This document shows, piece after piece, positions 34,589 to 46,140 of a stretch of DNA of 64,000 nt (position 1 is the stretch's first letter; each line of letters starts with the position of its first letter). Position numbers and translations under genes: made by a program. The notes under the pieces are model-generated. The model worked only from the letters and a program-made list of their open reading frames with translations, was not told the DNA's origin and did no database searches. The stretch is from Areca catechu (taxonomy: Eukaryota > Streptophyta > Magnoliopsida > Arecales > Arecaceae): positions 174,194,526 to 174,258,525 of the forward strand of contig CM038039.1 of the NCBI GenBank assembly GCA_021397845.1, read 5' to 3'.

Positions 34589-36266
34589 TGATGCGGAACA
34601 AAAGAGATGATGCAATGCGGAAGTAAATTAAATTTAATATATTTTTTTTATTTATTTATTTTCAGAAGTCGGCTTTGACTCAAAGGAAAGATAAACTAAT
34701 GTTGAAAGAAACTAAGAAATGATAGAAAGCACAATTAAGAGGAGTGGATTATCAGAGTAACTCAGAAGTAGGATCGCTGGGGATTGAGAAACCCCCAAAC
34801 ATAGGGTTTACTCCTCTTTCAAGAAACAGACGAAGAGAGAAGAGAAGGTTTTATACCTGACTGTGATATCTCTCGTTGCTTCAATTGAAGGACACTCTCG
34901 AGCAGATTGTAGGATCCTTGGAGACGGGGTATCTTCGCAATGGATCCTCGGATTGTAGTCCTATGGCAAGGTTGGCCTTCTTCTCGAACTCAGGATCTGG
35001 AAGAAGAAGAACAAAAAAAAGAATCAGAAACTCAAAGAAAGACATTGACCTGAGTACTTAATGAAGATTGTTGGATGTAGAAGTTTCGGAGATCTCGATA
35101 CTGATCTGACTCTCCTTTGAACTGGCTCTGTAGTTGAAATAGTTGATCTGAACCTGGATGCTGGTGACCGGCTTCGATGTGGAAGAGAGGGGCATGGGAT
35201 GAAGATGGAAAATTAGGGTTTGGTGGTGGTGGAGTAGAGATGGGTGGACTAAGCTAGGGTTTTGGGGTTGGAGATCTCACACCTCCTCAAGGTTCCTAGG
35301 GAACCCGGATTTACTCCCTCACGGAGCTCAACACCTGAATACAAGTGCGGAAGAGAGAAACACAAAGTTGCTCACACAGAAATTGATTTCATTCATCATT
35401 TTTTTCAAGAGTTACATAGAGTTGAATATATAGACATAACAAAGAAATAAAATTTCATACACTTCCCATGTGGGACTAATAGGACTAACCCACACTTTAG
35501 GCATCAAATTCTCTTCCCAAGACTCCTTCCATGAGTGGGCAGCCCAAAAACTCCAAGAAAACTTGAAAATCAGCTCTAAATGGCAGGTTATGGGGGTGTC
35601 TCCTAGTATCTCTCCATGAATCAAGGATTTTCCCTTCATGGTTTGGCTCTTTTGGACACCTCCTAGTCTTGCTCCACAAGTTTAGGCTTCTTCCTTTCAT
35701 GGCTTTGGCACTTTAGGAAACTTTTGGGTGCCTCCTTGATTTTTCCCCAAGACATGCTCTCTTCCCTTTTATAACTTGGATTTTTATGGAACATTATGGG
35801 GCACCTCCTTAATCCTCTCTTCAAGAAAAATCCTTGCCATCCTGGCTTGGGTTTATCTGGAAAGAAGTTGGCTCCTCCTTGGATTGAGGTATCTTGATGG
35901 ATTTCTCCCCTAAGTGGCGCATGAAAGAAGGGACCTGCTTTCTTGTGGTGTGGGGACCAAGGCACACTGGATGGAGATGTGGCGCCTCCTGGACTCTGGC
36001 GTGTGGCTGGGAGTGTGGCACCCACTTGCTTGGTCCTGGGAGAAAATGTGGCACCTTGGAGAAGACCTAGACCACTACTAGGACTTGTATTGAATCAACA
36101 TGACTCAACAAAATTTAAATTACAGGGAAATACAGACTCAAACTAAAATTGAGTTGACCAAGTCAACCCTTATTACAAAACCAAAAAATCCTAATTCTTC
36201 GGGCAATGTCAATCAGAGATCCAGATGGAGCCCTGAAGTCTTCTTCTGAGTCTGGTGCCCGCACCA
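34558..36266 (-). repeat. 3' LTR of element III
   Basis: Starts TGATGCAGAACGG and ends CCCGCACCA. The next interior bases, ATTCTCCCGGGG, are the polypurine tract in sense (CCCCGGGAGAAT). Includes the 31-bp captured unit at its left edge. The TATA box is not clear to me. Confidence 0.93.
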
Positions 36267-37187
36267 ATTCTCCCGGGGTGGGAGGAACTCGACCCTGTCG
36301 AGTATGGATCAAGCTGGCTCTAGTATCTCTCCAAGAGGTCTGGGTCCAATTCTTTTAATTCTTCTCGGGAGATCCAAGATTTATCAGAATCTGGCCTTCC
36401 TTGCCAACGGACCAGGTATCTTTGGTATCCTCGATTACGAGTAGAGATAACCTGATCATCCAGGATCTTTTCAATCTGCTCTTTCCTCACAGGCCAGTTT
36501 GTTGGTGGACACACAGGGTTGGGTTCACTCTCAAGAGCAGGATTAGGCTCAAAAAGGCTCATTGGGAATCACAGCTGGCTCTCTATACTCTACTAGGTCT
36601 GTAATGTTGAAAGTGGAGCTAATGCCTAGTTCTGAAGGCAACTCGAGCACATAGGCATTGGACCCTACTCTCTTCACCACTCTAAATGGTCCAGCTCCTC
36701 TAGCATGTAACTTTCTAACAGTTCCAGGAGGAAACCATTCAGGCCTTAACCTAATCATTACATAGTCTCCCTCAACAAAAGTTTTGACTCGCCTTTGAGA
36801 ATCAGCCAACTTCTTATAAGTTTCATTACTTAAATTTATTTTGGCATGAATTTCTTTATGCAAGTCCTTTACATGCTATGCAAGTGCATGAAGAGACTTG
36901 TGTGTGTGGACTAATAGTGAAATCAGATCAAGTGGTGTGTGAGGCTTGTATCCATGAACAATTTCAAAGGGACTCTAGCCTATAGACCTATTGATCGAAA
37001 CATTATATGCAAATTTAGTCCTGGACAAAATACAAATCCCAATTCCTGGTGCTCTCAATCAAACCAAAATCTGAGCCAAAGCCTAGTAAAGGGTCAAGAA
37101 AAACTAAACTAGACTGACGACGCATTCCTAAAGAATGGACTTTATTCCAAAGGAACCCTAGGTCTAAACCTAACAAACTAAGGCTCT
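36267..37187 (-). pseudogene. Integrase C-terminus and chromodomain of element III
   Basis: Near 37187-37000 a decayed integrase stretch leads to 'KFAYNVSINRSIG-SPFEIVHG' in mixed frames. The open part at 36863-36549 reads MHKEIHAKINLSNETYKKLA, VEGDYVMIRLRPEWFPPGT, KLHARGAGPFRVVKRVGSNA and ISSTFNITDLVEYREP: the integrase GPY/F-like tail. After a frame change near 36555 the chromodomain follows at 36562-36320 (QIEKILDDQVISTRNRGY, YLVRWQGRPDSDKSWISREE, LDPDLLERY). The chromodomain itself is intact over its length, with aromatic positions Y and W present. The final residues run into the purine tract and LTR. Confidence 0.88.
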
Positions 37188-39026
37188 CTATGTTTGACCT
37201 TGGGTCGGAGGAGGGCATGCAGAGCATGAAAACTTATTATGGATGCCTAGTAGGTGCCATAAGGTCTTCCAGAAGTAGGTGGCAAACCTAATAGGTTCTA
37301 AGGAGTCTTGCAACCTAGAGATCTCAGTAAAGTGTAATCCCATAGCTCTAGAAACATGAGAAGATTCAGGGAAGGGTAGGAAATAAGAATCAGAGTTTTG
37401 AGGTGGCTTATCAGAAATAAGAAACAAACCTTGGTTATTCAGGATGACCTTAAAATGAGGACATTGTTCTATAGGTGCACTCATCCAAACCTCATGATTT
37501 GCTCTAGGAGGGTCTACAAGTGCAAGTTCTAGGGTAGGCTGGGTGCTCCTAGAAGGTGGAAGGTTATCAGGAAGGTCTTTGGAATGTTTATCTAAAAAGT
37601 CCTCTAAGCTACTGTCTTTTTCTTGTTCTTGGACCTTCTCAATGGGCAATTCTTGTGAACCCCTTCCTTCTTCACACTTCTCTACCAGATTTGACTCTGG
37701 GGTGTCTTCTTTGGATTCCTCAATGAGTTCAGGGGTATTCTCACTTAAACTTTCATTTGGTGTAATTTCCTCTTCCTGAACTTCCTCAAAAGGGTCTTCT
37801 CTTAGGGTTAGCTCCTGAATTTCTTGAGTGGCAGGGGTACCCTCAATAACCTCATTAGGTAGGAGTTGGTTAATTGAATTATCGGGAGAGATATCCTCAA
37901 ATTCTTCTTCTTCATATTCATCTATCAAACTTATGTCAGGCTCATATATTTCTTCCTCAATCTCACTGAAATGTTCTAATCTATTCTCCTTTGATTCCTC
38001 TTTAAGTACGGCTCTGGTCAGGTCAACTAATTTTGGGATGGCCATGCCTAACTCCTTCTCAGTGTTATCCTTCTGGTCAAGAGGTGACACAAGTGGGAAT
38101 TGACAAACAAAAGTCTGGTTCACTACGGGTGTCGGATCAATCGGAACTTGACTCAAGTTGGTAGAGATTGGCTTTAAGTCCAAAGTACTTGATTGGTTAT
38201 ATCTTAAAGATCACTCATAGTCTTGGGCTTCTTGGTAGGCTCGGTCTAACTTATTGGTTATTTCAAGGCATAGCTTCCTATAAATGTCTGGGTGTAACCC
38301 AACCCTAAACCTCGATGTGATCTGAGCTTCGGTCTCAATGGTATTGCATTTCATGTCGTACCACTGGAAGTCCTCGATATATTTAGACACAGGCCTATTA
38401 CCTTGTCGCAATTGGTATCATTGGCCAAAAAGACTTTTCTCATAGGATCTACCTAGGTACCTATCTCTCAACTTACTTCTCATATCTCTCCAAGTATATA
38501 TTTCCTCTTTTCTTTGATAACACTCATGCTCAATAGCATACCAATGCGACCTAGCATGTTTGGTGAACTTGGTTTTGGCCAACCTAACTTGTCCTAATTC
38601 TGATATGTTGGTGCACTCAAAATACCGATCCATTTGTTCTTCCCACTTAATATATGTCTCTTGTCTTCCTTCAAAAGTGGGTGCATAAGGTTCGGTGTTC
38701 CTAATGGGTCCCTTCTCTAAGTCAACCAAGTATGGGTATAGGCTCCTAGGGTTATGCTTGGGATCACGGTATAAGGTCCTCCTAGGCTCCTGGCATGGGT
38801 GAGGTTGGGGCCTATTAAATTTTGGATCAGGGGTCCAATTTTGATGTCTACATTTCTCAAGTCCCTGGGCTCGGTCTCTAAACTGGGAAAAACCCTCATT
38901 CATATCCTGACTCAATTTGGTCATACTTTTGGTAAGAGTTCTAATCATGGCCTCTAAATCAGGTTGGGTTTGACCAGGTTGGGAGGGTACTCCGTTCTGG
39001 GTGGACATGATGATGCAAGCAAGCAC
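37188..39026 (-). pseudogene. Composite gag-acidic linker-integrase fragment ORF of element III
   Basis: One frame of 613 codons, broken only by TGA codons near 38417 and 38210. Residues 1-60: start MLACIIMSTQNG and an amphipathic DLEAMIRTLTKSMTKLSQDM stretch. About 100-200: capsid with YAPTFEGRQETYIKWEEQMD and TWRDMRSKLRDRYLGRSYE. About 205-270: NRPVSKYIEDFQWYD and SRFRVGLHPDIYRKL, typical gag. About 280-480: very acidic (EEIYEPDISLIDEYEEEEFE). 480-613: LFLISDKPPQNSDSYFLPFP, then IRFATYFWKTLWHLLGIHNK and PPPTQGQT, an integrase core fragment lacking all catalytic residues. No CCHC. It could supply structural protein in trans or be a scaffold; its role is inference. Confidence 0.85.
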
Positions 39027-39897
39027 ATAGAATATGACTAGACTAAAGCGACTACTGGCTCACTAGACCTAGAGTCCAAACTAGATGCCCAATCAGAGTG
39101 GCAAGCTAGCCTGTAGTAACTCGGGACTCAGCCAGGCAGGTGTAAGGGGAGTGTTAGGTCCCTAATTGCCAATCCTAGACACCAATCAGTGATTGGCCAG
39201 GTAAGCGGACCAGCACACAAGCCCTTCGGGATAGAATCCCTGAACCACCATTCTAGACACTAAGTACAAAGCACACACAGAGTAACTAGACAAACTGACT
39301 CAACATTAGCCTAGACCCGACTTGTTGGTGTCCCTAGCCCACTAGGACAAATTAAGTCTAATAAATTTTAAAGTTAGGCTTAGGATCGAATGAGGGGGTG
39401 GTGGTTGTGGGCTAAGGAGAGGTTATCAACTCCTCCCCTTATCTTAGATGCTCAAATGCCCTTAGGATGAGTTAGGAGATGTTCACTCAAGATAATTGAA
39501 TTGCAGAACACAAAAATAGAGTTGCAGTAATTTAACTCTCAGAAATTTCACGGAAACTAATAAATCACAGGAAAATTTTGTAAAATAGATTCAATTATAC
39601 TGGTTCCAACAAAATAAAAATCATGCAATTCAAAGTTATCTGCACTGAGAAACAATTACTGCAACAGGATAGTTACAGACTAAAAATAGGGTGCTTCCCC
39701 CGTTTATAATTCCTGCTACGAAGTTGTAATCCAACGGATCCCCTACACGCCCTAGGAACACCCCATGGAATGGGAAGAGGAGGTTTGCACCTCGCTTCAT
39801 TCCTAGGACCGGACGTCCTGGGGAGTCTACTTCGAGCAGACAAAGTAAAAAGGAGAGAGACTTAAAACAAGCAAGCAAAATAGAAACCCTAGACTGG
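39027..39897 (-). other. Leader of element III
   Basis: No credible coding. In sense, from the primer-binding site: the 94-bp foldable module (39833-39740), then a stretch shared with element IV (TTGGTGTCCCTAG region near 39310-39430), then two copies of a CTAGACAC ... GGCCAGG module (39130-39186 and 39191-39262), then the gag start. Confidence 0.65.
39740..39833 (-). other. Structured leader module shared with copia C
   Basis: + strand runs from CCCCTACACGCC to ACCGGACG-CC. It aligns almost without gaps to 63242-63335 in a Ty1/copia leader. In sense it can fold with a closing stem CCTAGGAA/TTCCTAGG around two hairpins, GAGGT-GCAA-ACCTC and CCCAT-TCC-ATGGG. In the copia copy the corresponding stems are CATAG/CTATG and CCTAT/ATAGG, so paired bases changed together. 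Function unknown; packaging, dimerisation or translation control are possibilities. Confidence 0.6.
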
Positions 39898-39909
39898 GCT
39901 CTGATACCA
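39898..39909 (-). other. Primer-binding site of element III
   Basis: Minus strand TGGTATCAGAGC, a perfect initiator-Met tRNA site, four bases from the LTR at 39914. Confidence 0.9.
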
Positions 39910-39913
39910 AAAA

Positions 39914-41622
39914 TGATGCAGAACGGAAGCTCTGATACCAAAAATGATGCGGAACAAAAGAGATGATGCGATGCAAAAGTAAATTAAAATTAATGTATTT
40001 TTTTTATTTATTTATTTTTAGAAGTCGGCTTTGACTCAAAGGAAAGATAAACTAATGTTGAAAGAAACTAAGAAATGACAGAAAGCACAATTAAAAGGAG
40101 TGGATTATCAGAGTAACTCAAAAGTAGGATCGCTGGGGATTGAGAAACCCCCAGACCTAGGGTTTACTCCTCTTTCAAGAAACAGACGAAGAGAGAAGAG
40201 AAGGTTTTATACCTGACTGTGATATCTCTCGTTGCTTCAATTGAAGGACACTCTCGAGCAGATTGTAGGATCCTTGGAGACGGGGTATCTTCGCAATGGA
40301 TCCTCAGATTGTAGTCCTATGGCAAGGTTGGCCTTCTTCTCGAACTCAGGATCTGGAAGAAGAAGAACAAAAAAAAGAACCATAAACTCAAAGAAAGACA
40401 CTGACCTGAGTACTTAATGAAGATTGTTGGATGTAGAAGTTCCGGAGATCTTGATACTGATCTGACTCTCCTTTGAACTGGCTCTGTAGTTGAAATAGTT
40501 GATCTGAACCTGGATGCTGGTGACCGGCTTCGATGTGGAAGAGAAGGGCGTGGGATGAAGATGGAAAATTAGGGTTTGGTGGTGGTGGAGTAGAGATGGG
40601 TGGACTAAGCTAGGGTTTTGGGGTTGGAGATCTCACACCTCCTCAAGGTTCCTAGGGAACCCGGATTTACTCCCTCACAGAGCTCAACACCTGAATACAA
40701 GTGCAGAAGAGAGAAACACAAAGTTGCTCACACAGAAATTGATTTCATTCATCATTTTTTTCAAGAGTTACATAGAGTTGAATATATAGACATAACAAAG
40801 AAATAAAATTTCATACACTTCCCATGTGGGACTTATAGGACTAACCCATACTTTAGGCATCAAATTCTCTTCCCAAGACTCCTTCCATGAGTGGGCAGCC
40901 CAAAAACTCCAAGAAAACTTGAAAATCAGCTCCAAATGGCAGGTTATGGGGGTGTCTCCTAGTATCTCTCCATGAATCAAGGATTTTCCCTTCATGGTTT
41001 GGCTCTTTTGGACACCTCCTAGTCTTGCTCCACAAGTTTAGGCTTCTTCCTTTCATGGCTTTGGCACTTTAGGAAACTTTTGGGTGCCTCCTTGATTTTT
41101 CCCCAAGACATGCTCTCTTCCCTTTTATAACTTGGGTTTTTATGGAACATTGTGGGGCACCTCCTTGATCCTCTCTTCAAGAAAAATCCTTGCCATCCTG
41201 GCTTGGGTTTATCTGGAAAGAAGTTGGCTCCTCCTTGGATTGAGGTATCTTGATGGATTTCTCCCCCAAGTGGCGCATGAAAGAAGGGACCTGCTTTCTT
41301 GTGGTGTGGGGACCAAGGCACACTGGATGGAGATGTGGCGCCTCTTGGACTCTGACGTGTGGCTGGGAGTGTGGCGCCCACTTGCTTGGTCCTGGGAGAA
41401 AATGTGGCACCTTGGAGAAGACCTAGACCACTACTAGGACTTGTATTGAATCAACATGACTCAACAAAATTTAAATTGCAGGGAAATACAGACTCAAACT
41501 AAAATTTAGTTGACCAAGTCAACCCTTATTACAAAACTAGAAAATCCTAATTCTTCGGGCAATGTCAATCAGAGATCCAGATGGAGCCCTGAAGTCTTCT
41601 TCTGTGTCTGGTGCCCGCACCA
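39914..41622 (-). repeat. 5' LTR of element III
   Basis: 1709 bp, same length as its partner. Ends CCCGCACCA, followed by the target duplication CCATT. Confidence 0.95.
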
Positions 41623-41627
41623 CCATT

Positions 41628-42180
41628 TCAACTCAGCGGCCATGGAAGTCCTGGACTTGAATGAGGCTGTGGCCATGTCAGCCTTCAAACGAGGGCTCCG
41701 CTCGTCCAGGCTGACCTTCTCCCTGGACAAGAAACATCCGACAAGCTACAGCGAACTCCTGGCCAGAGCGTAGAAGTACGCCCTGGTAGAAGAACAAGCG
41801 GCCGGCCGACATCAAGCTGAGGGAAGGGTGACCCCCAAGAAGCGGAGTGATAAGGCTCCTGAAGTCCGACCTCCGAGTGATAGTCGACGGTCGGCCCAAC
41901 GTCGAAGTCTGAAGCCAAGGGACTTTCCCTAGAGATTCGAAACTTATGCGCCTCTGTCCCTGCCAAGAGAGAAGATCCTTATGGAGATCGAGAACGAGAC
42001 CTTTCTACAGAGGTCTCGATCGATGAGGGGCCCTCCTGCCCAAAAAAATAAAGATAAATTCTATCGGTTCCATAGGGATCACGGGCACAGTACTGAAGAG
42101 TGCTTGTAGCTGAAAGATGCCATTGAAGACCTCATCTGGAGGGGATACATGTGTAAGTACGTCTGACCCCATCGGGATCT
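41628..42180 (+). pseudogene. gag of the Tat element, part 2
   Basis: Resumes with FNSAAMEVLDLNEAVAMSAF and KRGLRSSRLTFSLDKKHPTS, the expected continuation of 'ETLRDFIAHFN'. A stop is at 41771. Further frames give a basic region and the knuckle-like segment CHRDHGHSTEECLQLKDAIE (written with Y/F and a stop in place of single residues) near 42065-42120, then DLI-RGYM-KYV, the usual end of Tat gag. Confidence 0.82.
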
Positions 42181-45100
42181 GTCTGAAGCATCAAATGCCC
42201 GAAACCCTCCGGAGGAGATGGAGCTCCCCAATCAGAGGCCGACCGGCGGGGATGTCGGCATGCTGCATCGGCGATCCGGAGGAAGTTGTGGGGATGGGGT
42301 CGATATCGCTAAAAGGTCCAGGGGCTCCAATACAATCACTTTCTCTGATGAAGATCTTCTGGAGAATCATGTTTTTGAAAACGATCCTGTAGTCGTGTCG
42401 GCAGTGATTGCCAATTATGATGTAAGGAGAATTCTTATAGATAATGGAAGCTCAACAGAGGTATTGCTATACGATGCTTTTGTGAGAATGAATCTATCCA
42501 GGTTCATGCTGCAGAAATCCCCCGCGCCGCTGACAGGCTTCGAGGGTAACTTCATCGGAGTAGAAGGGGAGATAGTTCTCCCTGTGATGATCTGGATGGA
42601 GCCTTTCTAGATACCCTTCCCATCAATTTTGTGATCGTTTGGACGATCTCGCCTTACAATACTATCCTGGGCCGACCAACCCTAAACAAATTCAGAGCCA
42701 TTATGTCCACTTACCATTTATTGGCAAAATTTCCAACCAGGAGCGGGGTCGGAGTGATGAGGGGAGACCGTCGGATGGCCAGGCAGTGTCTGACCATTAT
42801 GAACCAGCAGTCATAAGGCTATCCTCCTCTGGAGCAACTTGACCAGAGAGCTGAGGTCGATGGCCTTGGTTAGCCAGAAGAAAAGATTCTGTTTGTTCCC
42901 CTTCGAGAGGATGATCCCACCAAAGTCCTTCAGATTGGAGGTTCCCTCAACGAAGACATTAAGTCAGAACTGATCGGCTTCCTTAGGAGTAATGCCAACA
43001 TCTTTGCTTTGTCAGCGTCGGACATGCCCGGAATACCATCGGAGGTCATCACTTACCAGCTCAAGGTTGATCCGACCTACCGACCTATCCGACAGAAGAA
43101 GAGAAGCTTTGCTATCGAAAGATAGAAAGCCATCGATGAGGAAGTGAAGAAGCTCTGTGATGCTGGCTTCATCAGGGAAGTCTACTCCCTGAGTGGCTAG
43201 CGAATATGGTAATGGTGAAGAAGGCCAACGAAAAGTGGAGGATCTGTGTAGATTACACTGACCTCAACAAAGCCTGTCCGAAGGACAGCTTTCCAATACC
43301 CAAGATTGATCAGCTAGTGGATGCCATGGCCGGCCACCAGCTCCTCAGCTTCATGGATGCCTTCTCCGGCTACAACCAAATCAAGATGCATCCAGAAGAT
43401 GAGGAGAAGATCTCCTTTGTCACCGACAAGGGTCTGTATTGTTATCGAATGATGCCCTTCGGCTTGAAGAACGTCGGTGCCACCTTTCAAAGGCTGATTA
43501 ACCGAGTGTTCGAAGGTCAGCTGGGCAGGAACATGAAGGCTTATGTGGATGACATGATAGTGAAGAGTCTCCATAAGGCCGACCACATCAGGGACTTGCA
43601 GGAATCCTTTGATGCACTCAGGCACCATCGGATGAAGCTGAACCCCACAAAGTATACTTTTGGGGTAACCTCTAGCAAGTTCCTTGGTTTTCTGGTCACA
43701 CAGAGGGGAATTAAAGTGAACCCCGATAAGATAAAGGCCGTCACTAAGATGGCGCATCCGACCAACAAATACCAGGTACAGGAGCTCACCTGCCGAATTG
43801 CCTCTCTCAGTTGTTTCATTTCCCGTTCGGCTGAAAAGTCCCTGCCATTCTTCAAGACCCTGCACCGATCGGAGAGTTTTGTTTGGACTGACGAATGTCG
43901 ATCGACTTTCGAAGCCCTGAAAGAATATTTGAAGAACCCTCCACTGCTAGTCAAGCCGACGGAGGGGGAACCCTTGTATCTCTATCTTTCGGTGTCGGAC
44001 GAAGCGATCGGCGCCGTCCTTGTGCGAGTCGGAGAGGACGGATAGCAGAAGCCCATCTATCTTATCAGCAAAGTCCTCCACGATGCCGAAACAAGGTATC
44101 CCAAGATGCAAAAGTTGATAAACTCTTTGGTCATGTCCGCCAAGCAGCTCCGACCGTATTTCCAAGCGCATCCGATCGCGGTGATGATCGACCAACCCCT
44201 AAAGGCAATCCTTTGGAGCCTAGATACATCCGGTCGGCTCTCCAAGTGGACTATCAAGCTAGGCGAATTTGACATCTCTTTCCAGCCATGATCTGCTTTG
44301 AAGGCCCAGGTAATTGCTGACTTCATTGCAGAGTGCACATGGAGATAGGAGACGCCTCCTCAAATGGCTGAAGTACCAGAAGCGATGCCATCTATGAAGT
44401 CGAACCAGCCTTGACTCTCTATGTGGATGGAGCACCCAACCTTGCAGGCTGTGGGGCCGGACTGATCCTGGCCAACCCGGATGGGGAGAACCTGGAATAT
44501 GCATTGCATTTTTTATTTCAAGTGTCAAATAACTAGGCGGAGTACAAAGTCCTCCTCGTGGGGCTACGAATCGCCAGAACTAGGCATCAGCCAACTCAGA
44601 GTCTTCTCTGACTCCCAACTGGTGGTTAATCAAGTAAAGGGAGAATTTAAGGCAAGGGATCCAACCCTGGCAAAATATTAAAACAAGGTACAAAACCTCA
44701 TCTCTCGGCTCAGATTTTTCAAAATCCTCTACATACCTCATCTGCAGAACTCTCAGGTGGACGCTCTATCATGGTTGGCTATGGCCGCCATCGAGACTTT
44801 CGACCGAACTTTCATGGAGCATCTGCGGCACCCCAGTATCGTGGAAGAGCCGACCGAGGTCCACCAGGTGGAACAAGAAACTTCTTGGATGGATCTAATC
44901 CTTACTTTCCTGGCTAAAGGGATTCTTCCGGAAGACCTGACAGAGGCCAAGCGAGTGCACTCGACGGGCTCTAAGTACGTCATCCTTGATGGCATCCTGT
45001 ATAAGCGATCATTCTCACAACCGCTGTTGAAGTGCTTGGAGCCGACGGACATTGACTATGCCCTCAGAGAAGTCCATGAAGGTATCTGTGGCGACCACCT

Positions 45101-46119
45101 CGGAGGAAAATCCTTAGCCTACAAGATCACCCGGTAGGGATACTACTGGCCTACCATTCAGAAGGATGCGTCGGACTTAGTCCGAAGATGCTACGCATGT
45201 CAAAGGTACTCCATTATTCAAAGGAGGCCCGCCAGTGAGCTGACTCCGATCACTGCCCCATGGCCGTTCGCACGGTTGGGGATGGATATCTTGGGACCTT
45301 TTCTCCCGCCCTCCGGGCAACGAAAATTTTTGCTTGTGGCCATCGACTATTTCACCAAGTGGGTGGAGGCCGAACCACTAGCACAGATAAAGAGGCCAAG
45401 GTGGAGAATTTCGTCTAGAATAATATCATCTTTCAGTTCGGCATTCCCCGGACGATTATTACTGATAATGGAAGACAGTTTGACAACTCTAAATTTCAAG
45501 ATTTTTGTCAGCAATATCATGTCTCTCACCGACTCACATCGGTTGGTCACCCTCAGTGCAATGGAGAGGTTGAAGTCACCAATCGGACAATTCTGCACGG
45601 GCTGAAGACCCAGCTCATTGACGCAAAGGGACTTTGGACGGAGGAACTCCACTCAATATTATGGGCATATCAGACGACCACCAGAACATCGACTAGCGAA
45701 ACCCCATTCAACCTCACTTATGGAAGTGAAGCGATCATCCCTGTTAAGACCTCTCTTCAATCTCTCCGGATTGACCACTACGCCAAACTGGCCAACTCCG
45801 AACAGCGAAGGGCTGACCTGGACTTGCTCGGAGAAACTAGACTTCGGGTAGGCATGAAGATGGAGGTATACCACCAGAAGATGGCGAAATATTACAACTT
45901 GCGAGTCAAGGCACGAGCTTTCTGAGTCGGAGATGTGGTCCTACGAAGGACCAAAATTTTGAGGCCGACCAAGCAAGGCAAGCTTTTCCCAAATTGGGAA
46001 GGACCTTATGGGTCGTTGAAGTAGTTCGAGCCGGCACCTATCGACTTGAATTTTTGGATGGATGATAGATGGCGCGTCCGTGTAATGTAGACAACCTCCG
46101 TAAGTATTATCAATGAAGT
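42181..46119 (+). pseudogene. pol of the Tat element: protease, RT, two RNases H, integrase
   Basis: Protease at 42218-42830 with ILIDNGSSTEVLLYDAF (the DNGSS active site) and YNTILGRPTLN. Reverse transcriptase 43206-44045 with VDYTDLNKACPKDSFPIP, FMDAFSGYNQI, MMPFGLKNVGATF and intact AYVDDMIV. The first RNase H follows (ETRYPKMQKL, LSKWTIKLGEFDI). The plant-type second RNase H is near 44400-44690 (LYVDGAPNLAGCGAGLIL, then, after a shift, RVFSDSQLVVNQVKGEF). Integrase 44757-46110 has ALREVHEGICGDHLGGKSLA, MGMDILGPFLPPSGQRKF and WVEAEPLA; the DNG of the second Asp is kept (ITDNGRQFDN in frame terms). A few stops and frameshifts (near 42609, 43190, 44043, 44520, 45410). Confidence 0.92.
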
Positions 46120-46140
46120 CCACATTTCTTCTATGAACCA

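Larger units (their letters stand above)
34558..41622 (-). mobile_element. Element III: young defective gypsy chromovirus
   Basis: Two LTRs of exactly 1709 bp (34558-36266, 39914-41622) flank a 3.65-kb interior. The target duplication CCATT is perfect (34553-34557, 41623-41627), and the host gag codons join across it. By eye I count about 37 LTR differences (roughly 2%), mostly transitions. The interior holds one gag-linker-integrase-fragment frame, the integrase tail and a chromodomain. No reverse transcriptase, RNase H, protease or knuckle is present. It is the youngest datable insertion in the window and the best model of this family. Confidence 0.95.

Noticed and set aside
37188..38183. 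331-codon ORF as a host gene
   Set aside because: It is in frame with the gag upstream, lies between paired LTRs and ends in an integrase motif.
39740..39833. Hammerhead or other known self-cleaving ribozyme
   Set aside because: The CTGATGA and GAAA core of the hammerhead is absent; I could not fit another known class by eye.
34558..41622. Duplicate 1.7-kb blocks as a segmental duplication or assembly error
   Set aside because: Perfect 5-bp target duplication, primer-binding site and purine tract at the inner edges, and host gag codons that join across the insertion.
43314..43954. Long minus-strand ORFs (183 and 137 codons)
   Set aside because: Shadows of the well-kept reverse transcriptase frame of the Tat element on the plus strand.
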